Assembly: GCA_017458885.1 (NCBI GenBank)
Contig: JAFSZQ010000047.1
Coordinates: 1-16,838 of the forward strand
Direction of reading: 5' to 3'
Length of the DNA: 16,838 nt
Source of the DNA: Oscillospiraceae bacterium
GTDB taxonomy: Bacteria > Bacillota > Clostridia > Oscillospirales > Oscillospiraceae
The notes beneath the pieces are model-generated. The model worked only from the letters and a program-made list of their open reading frames with translations, made no database searches and was not told where the DNA came from. Both the position numbers and the translations under genes were made by a program. Shown in pieces: positions 11,528 through 16,838 of the stretch; the first letter of the stretch is position 1; each line of letters starts with the position of its first letter.

Positions 11528-12763
11528 ATGAAGAAGTTTCTTGCGGTCATGCTCGCGCTGACCATGGTACTCGCGCTCGCCGCCTGCGGCGGCAACAACG
11601 CGGCGGAGTCCGCGGACGAGACCCCCGATCAGCAGACCGAGCAGACGACGCCCGCCGACGCGGCAGCGGAAAAGATTGCGATGATCACCGACTACGGCGA
11701 CATCACCGACCAGTCCTTCAACCAGACCACCTATGAGGCGTGCAAGCAGTGGTGCGAGGCGAACGGCGTTGACTTCACCTACTTCAAGCCCGCCGGCGAC
11801 TCCACTGCCGACCGTGTCGCGATGATCGAGAAGGCCATCGACGAGGGCTACACCGTCCTCGTGATGCCCGGCTACGCCTTTGCCGGCGCGGTGTTTGAGA
11901 CCGCTTCCGAGAACCCCGACATCAAGTTCGTCACCCTCGACGTCGCCAAGGGCGACTTCCTGGAGGCTGCCGTCAGCGCCGCCGGCGAGAGCTACGATTA
12001 CAACCCCGACAACTGGAACCTCGAAGACTATGCCGACCTGAGCAACGTCTACGCGATGATCTATCAGGAAGAGCTGTGCGGTTATATGGCGGGCTACGCC
12101 ACCGTGAAGATGGGCTATACCAAGCTCGGCTTCCTCGGCGGTATGGCAGTCCCCGCGGTCGTGCGCTACGGCTACGGCTGGGTGCAGGGCGCGAACGCCG
12201 CGGCGGAGGAGCTGGGCGTTGACGTGACGATGAACTACGCCTATGGCAACCAGTTCAGAGGCGACGCGGACATCACCGCCGCGATGGATACCTGGTACGG
12301 CGGCGGGGTCGAGGTCGTGTTTGCCTGCGGCGGCGCCATCTACACCTCCGCGGCGGAGGCTGCGGCGAAGGTCGGCGGCAAGGTCGTCGGCGTCGACGTC
12401 GATCAGGCCGCCATCATCGACGGCGACTATGGTGAGGGTATGACCGTCACCTCCGCGATGAAGGGCCTTGCCTCCTCCACCAAGGACGCGCTCACGCAGA
12501 TCGTCCTTGAGGGCAAGTGGGATTCCCTGCGGGACAACATCGTGAACCTCGGTCTCGTCTCCGGCACCGATCCCGACGCGAACTTCGTCGGCATCCCCAC
12601 GGGCGACGGCACGCAGTGGAACGACAGCTTCACGAAGGACGACTACGCGGCGCTCGTCGCCGATATGTACAGCGGCAAGATCACCGTCTCCAACGACATT
12701 ACCGCGACGCCGGAGTCCTTTGCGACCAGCATCTCCCTGACCAATCAGGGCAACCTGAAGTAA
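11528..12763 (+). CDS. nupN: BMP-family nucleoside-binding lipoprotein (ABC importer)
   Basis: 411 residues. A lipoprotein signal peptide (MKKFLAVMLA ... LALAACGG) places the lipid-modified Cys at residue 20. An acidic Gln/Thr-rich linker runs to about 47. The rest is a BMP/PnrA-type periplasmic-binding fold: KIAMITDYGDITDQSFNQ (49-66), the VLVMPGYAF region, GFLGGMAVPAV and VVFACGGAIYTSAAEAA. BMP proteins such as PnrA and the Bacillus YufN/NupN bind nucleosides outside the membrane and deliver them to an ABC permease. The ATPase and two permeases follow. A terminator directly after this gene, then a new promoter, would make it more abundant than the channel subunits. Confidence 0.93.
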   Translation: MKKFLAVMLALTMVLALAACGGNNAAESADETPDQQTEQTTPADAAAEKIAMITDYGDITDQSFNQTTYEACKQWCEANGVDFTYFKPAGDSTADRVAMIEKAIDEGYTVLVMPGYAFAGAVFETASENPDIKFVTLDVAKGDFLEAAVSAAGESYDYNPDNWNLEDYADLSNVYAMIYQEELCGYMAGYATVKMGYTKLGFLGGMAVPAVVRYGYGWVQGANAAAEELGVDVTMNYAYGNQFRGDADITAAMDTWYGGGVEVVFACGGAIYTSAAEAAAKVGGKVVGVDVDQAAIIDGDYGEGMTVTSAMKGLASSTKDALTQIVLEGKWDSLRDNIVNLGLVSGTDPDANFVGIPTGDGTQWNDSFTKDDYAALVADMYSGKITVSNDITATPESFATSISLTNQGNLK

Positions 12764-12773
12764 ATCCGCTCCC

Positions 12774-12808
12774 AAAAGAGGAAAGCGCGCCGCGCTTTCC
12801 TCTTTTTC
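12774..12808 (+). terminator. Terminator between the binding protein and ATPase genes
   Basis: A perfect 14-bp stem (12774-12787 with 12793-12806) has a five-base loop. The right arm ends in a T-run that continues CTT. The following promoter's -35 begins at 12809, directly at the end of the T-run. Confidence 0.85.
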
Positions 12809-12837
12809 TTGCTTTTTGGGGGCGGCATATCTATAAT
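12809..12837 (+). promoter_or_regulatory. Internal promoter of the ABC importer genes
   Basis: TTGCTT (12809-12814), 17 bases, perfect TATAAT (12832-12837). AAGGGAG (12857-12863) and the ATG at 12873 follow. Confidence 0.7.
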
Positions 12838-12872
12838 GGTATCATCCAGTTTTTAGAAGGGAGTGAACGGCG

Positions 12873-14411
12873 ATGGATGCGGACTATGCCATTGAAATGC
12901 TGCATATCACGAAGCGTTTCCCCGGCATCGTTGCGAACGACGACATCACCCTCCAGCTCAGGCGCGGGGAGATACACGCGCTGCTCGGCGAGAACGGCGC
13001 GGGCAAGTCCACGCTGATGAGCGTCCTGTTCGGCCTCTATCAGGCGGAGGAGGGCGTTATCAAAAAGGACGGCAGGGAGGTCGTCATCCGCGACCCGAAC
13101 GACGCCAACGCGCTCGGCATCGGCATGGTGCACCAGCACTTCAAGCTGGTCGAGTGCTTCAGCGTGCTCGACAACATCATTCTCGGCGTGGAGCCGACGA
13201 AAAACGGCTTTCTGCAGAAGGACGAGGCGCGTCGGAAGGTCGTCGAGCTGTCCGACAAGTACGGCCTGCAGGTCGATCCCGACGCGCTCATCGAGGACAT
13301 CACCGTCGGGATGCAGCAGCGCACCGAAATTCTCAAAATGCTCTACCGCGACAACGAGATCCTCATCTTCGACGAGCCGACCGCGGTGCTCACGCCGCAG
13401 GAGATCGACGAGCTGATGAAGATCATGAAGAACCTTGCCGCCGAGGGCAAGAGCATCCTCTTCATCTCCCACAAGCTTGCGGAGATCATGGCGGTCGCCG
13501 ACCGCTGCACCGTGCTGCGCAAAGGCAAGTACATCGGCACCGTCGAGACGAAGGACTCCTCGCCCGAGGAGCTTTCCGCCATGATGGTCGGCCGCAGCGT
13601 CAGCTTCCACGTCGAGAAGAAGCCCGCCGAGCCCGGCGAGGTCGTGCTCGACGTCGAGCATATGTCCGTCGCCTCGCGCGCGCACAAGAAGGACGCCGTG
13701 CACGACGTGTCGTTCCAGGTGCGCCGCGGCGAGATCGTCTGCATCGCCGGCATCGACGGCAACGGGCAGAGCGAGTTCGTCTACGGTCTCACGGGGCTGG
13801 AGCCTCTGCGCGAGGGCAAGATCGTCCTCGCGGGGCGGGACGTGTCCCACGCGCCCATCCGCGAGCGCAGCACCCACGGCATGAGCCACATCCCCGAAGA
13901 TCGCCATAAGCACGGGCTCGTGCTGGACTATACGCTCGAGGACAACCTCGTGCTCCAGCGGTACTTCGAGCCGGAGTTCACCAACGGCGCGGGCTTCCTC
14001 CGCCGCGACCGCATCCGCGCTTACGCCGAGCGATTGATCGACGAGTACGACGTGCGCTCCGGACAAGGTCCCATCACGGCGGCGCGCGCGATGTCCGGCG
14101 GCAACCAGCAGAAGGCGATCATCGCCCGCGAGGTCGATAAAGACCCCGACCTGCTCGTCGCCGTGCAGCCCACCCGCGGGCTGGACGTCGGCGCCATCGA
14201 GTTCGTCCACAGGAAGCTGGTCGAGCAGCGCGACGCCGGCAAGGCGGTGCTGCTGATCTCGCTGGAGCTGGACGAGGTCATGGACGTGCCCGACCGCATC
14301 CTCGTGATGTACGAGGGCGAGATCGTCGGCGAGCTTGACCCCAAGACGACCACGCAGGAGGAGCTGGGGCTCTACATGGCGGGCGCGAAGAGAGACGGGG
14401 TGAGCGTATGA
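12873..14411 (+). CDS. nupO: Nucleoside ABC transporter ATPase, two nucleotide-binding domains
   Basis: 512 residues with two fused ABC domains, as in YufO/NupO and RbsA-type proteins. Domain 1: Walker A GENGAGKST (39-47), a Q-loop in MVHQHFKL, a degenerate signature ITVGMQQR, Walker B LIFDEPTAVLTP (about 163-175) and the switch His in SHK. Domain 2: a degenerate Walker A GIDGNGQSE (about 293-301, without the Lys), a good signature MSGGNQQ (about 407-413) and a Walker B where Gln replaces the catalytic Glu (VAVQPTRGLD). This asymmetry is usual for the family: one site hydrolyses ATP and the other is structural. Its stop overlaps the next start by four bases (ATGA). Confidence 0.95.
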   Translation: MDADYAIEMLHITKRFPGIVANDDITLQLRRGEIHALLGENGAGKSTLMSVLFGLYQAEEGVIKKDGREVVIRDPNDANALGIGMVHQHFKLVECFSVLDNIILGVEPTKNGFLQKDEARRKVVELSDKYGLQVDPDALIEDITVGMQQRTEILKMLYRDNEILIFDEPTAVLTPQEIDELMKIMKNLAAEGKSILFISHKLAEIMAVADRCTVLRKGKYIGTVETKDSSPEELSAMMVGRSVSFHVEKKPAEPGEVVLDVEHMSVASRAHKKDAVHDVSFQVRRGEIVCIAGIDGNGQSEFVYGLTGLEPLREGKIVLAGRDVSHAPIRERSTHGMSHIPEDRHKHGLVLDYTLEDNLVLQRYFEPEFTNGAGFLRRDRIRAYAERLIDEYDVRSGQGPITAARAMSGGNQQKAIIAREVDKDPDLLVAVQPTRGLDVGAIEFVHRKLVEQRDAGKAVLLISLELDEVMDVPDRILVMYEGEIVGELDPKTTTQEELGLYMAGAKRDGVSV

Positions 14412-15550
14412 AAGAGAAAAAGAACCTTTTCAAGAGCAATGCCGTCCAGTCGCTGATCGCGTCGCTGCTGTGCATCGTGCTCGGGCTGCTGCTCGGCTAC
14501 ATTGTGCTGCTGTTCATCAACCCCGCCGGCGCGGGCGAGGCGATCATGGCGGTCGTCAAGAACTTCTGGACGTACTCCAAGCAGACGGCGCAGATCAAGA
14601 ATTTCGGCAACACGCTCGTCAAGACCGCGCCGCTGCTGATGTGCGCGCTGAGCGTGCTGTTCGCCTACAAGGTGGGGCTGTTCAACATCGGCGCGGCGGG
14701 GCAGTACGTCGTCGGCTCCTGCGCCTGCCTCTACGCGGCGCTCGCGTGGCATTGGAGCTGGCTGCCGTGTATGCTGCTCGCGATCCTCGCCGGCGCGGTG
14801 TACGGCGCGCTGGTGGGGCTGCTCAAGGCGTACTGCAACGTCAACGAAGTCATCTCGGGCATTATGCTCAACTGGATCGGGCTTTACGCGGCGAATATGC
14901 TCCTCGCGAACGTCAAGGAGGCGACCAGCCCCTATACGATGCACCTCACGGGCGCGGCGTCCGCCGCGATCCTGCCGTCGCTCGGGATGGAGAAGCTGTT
15001 CAGCGGGAACAAGTATGTGACCATCGCCATCCCGCTGTCGATCGTCATTGCCGTGGTCATCCTGATCGTGCTCGACAAGACGAAGCTCGGCTATGAGCTG
15101 CGCGCGACGGGCAACAACAAGAACGCGGCGAAGTACGCCGGTATGGCGGAAAAGCGCAACATCATCCTCACGCTCGTCATCGCGGGCGCGCTGGCGGCGC
15201 TCGGCGGCGCGTTTTTGTACCTGACGAACTACGAGCAGTGGTCGGTGACGCAGTCCTCGGTGCCGGGGATGGGCTTCAACGGCATCGCCGCGGCGTTCCT
15301 CGGCGGGCTGAACCCCATCGGAACGATTTTCGCGTCCTACTTCATCCAGCACATCACCGTCGGCGGCGCGTATGTGGACAAGACGATGTATTCGTCCCAG
15401 ATCTCCGATCTGATCTCGTCGCTGATCATCTACCTCTGCGGCTTCACGCTGTTCATCAAATACGCCGTCAACACCGGCATCGCCAGACGCGAGGAGAAGG
15501 CGCGGCAGAAGACGCCGCAGGCGTCCGGTGAGGAAGGGGGCGACAAGTAA
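14408..15550 (+). CDS. nupP: Nucleoside ABC transporter permease 1
   Basis: 380 residues with about ten hydrophobic segments. Family marks are APLLMCALSVLFAYKVGLFNIGAAGQ (in pieces around 75-101), NEVISGIMLNW, and the cytoplasmic loop GYELRATGNNKNAAKYAGM, which meets the ATPase. A hydrophilic tail (about 362-380, Glu/Lys/Gly-rich) ends it. It is a BPD_transp_2-type permease like YufP/NupP and RbsC. It overlaps the ATPase gene by four bases and the next permease by one, so all three are coupled. Confidence 0.95.
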   Translation: MKEKKNLFKSNAVQSLIASLLCIVLGLLLGYIVLLFINPAGAGEAIMAVVKNFWTYSKQTAQIKNFGNTLVKTAPLLMCALSVLFAYKVGLFNIGAAGQYVVGSCACLYAALAWHWSWLPCMLLAILAGAVYGALVGLLKAYCNVNEVISGIMLNWIGLYAANMLLANVKEATSPYTMHLTGAASAAILPSLGMEKLFSGNKYVTIAIPLSIVIAVVILIVLDKTKLGYELRATGNNKNAAKYAGMAEKRNIILTLVIAGALAALGGAFLYLTNYEQWSVTQSSVPGMGFNGIAAAFLGGLNPIGTIFASYFIQHITVGGAYVDKTMYSSQISDLISSLIIYLCGFTLFIKYAVNTGIARREEKARQKTPQASGEEGGDK

Positions 15551-16491
15551 TGCTGCTGCTGTTGCAATACACGCTGATCTTTGCCTCGGTGCTGTTGCTG
15601 GTCGCGCTCGGCGGCTGCTTCTCGGAGCACTCCGGCGTCATCAATCTGGGGCTCGAGGGCATCATGGTCATCGGCGCGCTCGGCGGCGCGCTGATGATGC
15701 GCTACCTGCCCGGTACGCTGCCGGCGCTGCCGCTGATCCTCTGCGTGCTGCTCGGCGCGATCGCGCTGGGCGTGGCGTACTCGGCGCTGCTGGGCGTGGC
15801 GTGCATCAATTTCAAGGCGGATCAGACCATCGTCGGCACCGCGCTCAACCTGCTCGGCGTCGCCGCGGCGACGGTGTTCGTCAAGGCGATCAACACCAAG
15901 GCGAACCCCGACGACGTCTCCTCCACCATCCAGTACGTCGAGGCGAAGAAGAAGTTCCTCGTGAGCATCGGCTCGTTCGAGTTCAACTGGTTCATGCTCA
16001 TCGCGCTCGTCATGCTCGCCGTGGCGTGGGTCGTGCTCTACAAGACGCGCTTCGGGCTGCGCCTCATGGCGTGCGGCGAGCATCCGCAGGCGGCGGACAG
16101 CGTCGGCGTCAACGTGCTCAGGATGCGCTGGGCGGGCGTGCTGATCTCCGGCGTCTACGGCGGGCTTGGCGGCATCTGCTACATCCTCGCGGGCGTTTCG
16201 GAGTGGAAGTTTGAAAACGGCGTCGCCGGCTTCGGCTTCCTCGCGCTGGCGGTCATGATCTTCGGCCAGTGGAAGCCGACGCGCATCGCGCTCGCCGCGC
16301 TGCTCTTCGGCGCGTTCCGCGCGCTCTCGAACGTGTACTTCGGCTTCCCGTTCCTGATGGCGCTGAACATCCCGGGCTCGGTCTACAATATGCTGCCCTA
16401 CATCATCTCGCTCGTCGTGCTGGCGTTCACGTCGAAGAACTCCCGCGCGCCCAAGGCGGAGGGCATCCCCTACGACAAAGGGCAGCGTTAA
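15550..16491 (+). CDS. nupQ: Nucleoside ABC transporter permease 2
   Basis: 313 residues with eight to ten hydrophobic segments. It has HSGVINLGLEGIMVIGALGG (about 32-51), DQTIVGTALNLLG, and the coupling loop GLRLMACGEHPQAADSVG, all typical of the second BMP-type permease (YufQ/NupQ). Start and stop share a base with the upstream gene (TAATG). It would form a heterodimeric channel with the preceding permease. Its stop overlaps the stop of the opposite-strand ylbJ by four bases. Confidence 0.95.
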   Translation: MLLLLQYTLIFASVLLLVALGGCFSEHSGVINLGLEGIMVIGALGGALMMRYLPGTLPALPLILCVLLGAIALGVAYSALLGVACINFKADQTIVGTALNLLGVAAATVFVKAINTKANPDDVSSTIQYVEAKKKFLVSIGSFEFNWFMLIALVMLAVAWVVLYKTRFGLRLMACGEHPQAADSVGVNVLRMRWAGVLISGVYGGLGGICYILAGVSEWKFENGVAGFGFLALAVMIFGQWKPTRIALAALLFGAFRALSNVYFGFPFLMALNIPGSVYNMLPYIISLVVLAFTSKNSRAPKAEGIPYDKGQR

Positions 16492-16838
16492 TACAACCAA
16501 TTTGCCACCATCAACGCAAGCGGCGCGGACAGCGCCGCTTGCGTCATTTTTCCCCAAAGGTACAGCCGCGGCGAGAGGTCAGTCCCGTCGAGCACCGAGA
16601 GCGTCTGCGCGTGGACGCTCACGCCGCCCCAGCCGAGGAACACCGCGCAGAGCACGAACCCGCCGCGATCCGCGCGGAGCGCGAGCACGCCGTTTGTCAG
16701 CTCCAGAAAGCCCACGAGCAGGGGGCGCGCGGGCAGCGCGAGCGTCACGAAGCGCAGGATCACCGCGAAGATGACCACGAAGCCGCATACGCTCCACGCC
16801 GACGCAAACGCGTCGCGCACCGCCGCCGGAAACGCGGC
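16488..16838 (-). CDS. ylbJ: C-terminal part of sporulation integral membrane protein YlbJ-like
   Basis: The frame is open from the window edge, so only the last 116 residues are visible. They contain a hydrophobic segment GFVVIFAVILRFV, then GFLELTNGVLAL, FLGWGGVSVHAQTLSVL and YLWGKMTQAAL before the end at NWLY. The LELTNG and GWGGxSVHxQ motifs match the C-terminal half of YlbJ, a membrane protein with a nucleoside-recognition (Gate) fold needed for sporulation in Bacillus. Apart from family knowledge, it suggests a spore-forming lineage. The last 20 codons contain the opposite-strand terminator of the importer operon. Confidence 0.8.
   Translation of the reverse strand, partial: AAFPAAVRDAFASAWSVCGFVVIFAVILRFVTLALPARPLLVGFLELTNGVLALRADRGGFVLCAVFLGWGGVSVHAQTLSVLDGTDLSPRLYLWGKMTQAALSAPLALMVANWLY
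16514..16551 (+). terminator. Terminator of the nucleoside importer operon, inside ylbJ
   Basis: A perfect 13-bp stem (16514-16526 with 16532-16544) with a GGACA loop, then CATTTTT. It lies 22 bases after the permease stop, within the coding sequence of the convergent ylbJ. Confidence 0.85.

Noticed and set aside
11510..12775. Minus-strand frame of over 400 codons opposite the BMP lipoprotein gene
   Set aside because: The plus strand encodes a clear lipoprotein with signal peptide. The reverse frame is repetitive Gly/Val/Asp/His sequence without a ribosome-binding site.
12831..14210. Minus-strand frame of over 450 codons opposite the ABC ATPase gene
   Set aside because: The ATPase motifs on the plus strand are unambiguous and the reverse product matches no family pattern.
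14372..16557. Two long minus-strand frames opposite the permease genes
   Set aside because: They are antisense to conserved permeases. The products are rich in Arg, Asp, Gln and His, typical of GC-rich shadows.
1..16838. CRISPR arrays, tRNA or rRNA genes, insertion sequences, integrases, prophage genes
   Set aside because: I read both strands for regularly spaced repeats, tRNA arms with CCA context, and transposase or recombinase motifs, and saw none. The only clear direct repeat is the 65-bp recR-tail pair.

Overview
The window is GC-rich DNA of a Gram-positive Clostridia-type anaerobe. The evidence is strong AGGAGG ribosome-binding sites, a reverse rubrerythrin, a rubredoxin, an S-layer-homology protein, and the 3' end of a ylbJ-like sporulation gene. 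Order Oscillospirales or a relative is an inference. Most genes are housekeeping or metabolic. There is no transposase, integrase, tRNA, rRNA or CRISPR array. Sigma-A-type promoters and intrinsic terminators are readable at most transcription units.

Layout. 1-675 (+): C-terminal part of a short-chain reductase, probably the YmfI-type EF-P 5-aminopentanone reductase. 715-1870 (-): an HGSNAT/DUF1624-like membrane acyltransferase followed by dut. 2035-3491 (+): an unknown multi-pass membrane protein and a secreted protein made almost entirely of three SLH modules. 3546-4300: a non-housekeeping intergenic region with a hairpin-rich stretch, a well-defined small RNA unit, and a type I toxin-antitoxin-like cassette (27-aa peptide plus antisense RNA). 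That cassette lies exactly between two 65-bp direct repeats, one of which is the real 3' end of recR. 4265-5513 (-): rpe and recR. 5590-6203 (+): bioY with two BirA-box-like operators. 6283-6873 (+): reverse rubrerythrin. 6910-7541 (-): an mntA-hepT type VII toxin-antitoxin pair. 7667-7819 (+): a rubredoxin with unusual cysteine spacing. 7941-11417 (+): deoC, deoD, a uridine-kinase-family gene and a PTS EIIC-like permease. 11528-16491 (+): a four-gene BMP/Nup-type nucleoside ABC importer. 16488-16838 (-): end of ylbJ.

The right half reads as a nucleoside scavenging system. A lipoprotein and ABC importer (nupNOPQ-like) would bring nucleosides in. Purine nucleoside phosphorylase and deoxyribose-phosphate aldolase would break down the sugar part, and the kinase could phosphorylate nucleosides for reuse. 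The reverse rubrerythrin and rubredoxin would serve peroxide defence and are separated only by the toxin-antitoxin pair. bioY suggests biotin uptake under BirA repression.

The least explained segment is 3546-4300: small RNAs, a micro-peptide and a duplicated recR tail whose hairpin is a terminator on one strand and carries promoter elements on the other.
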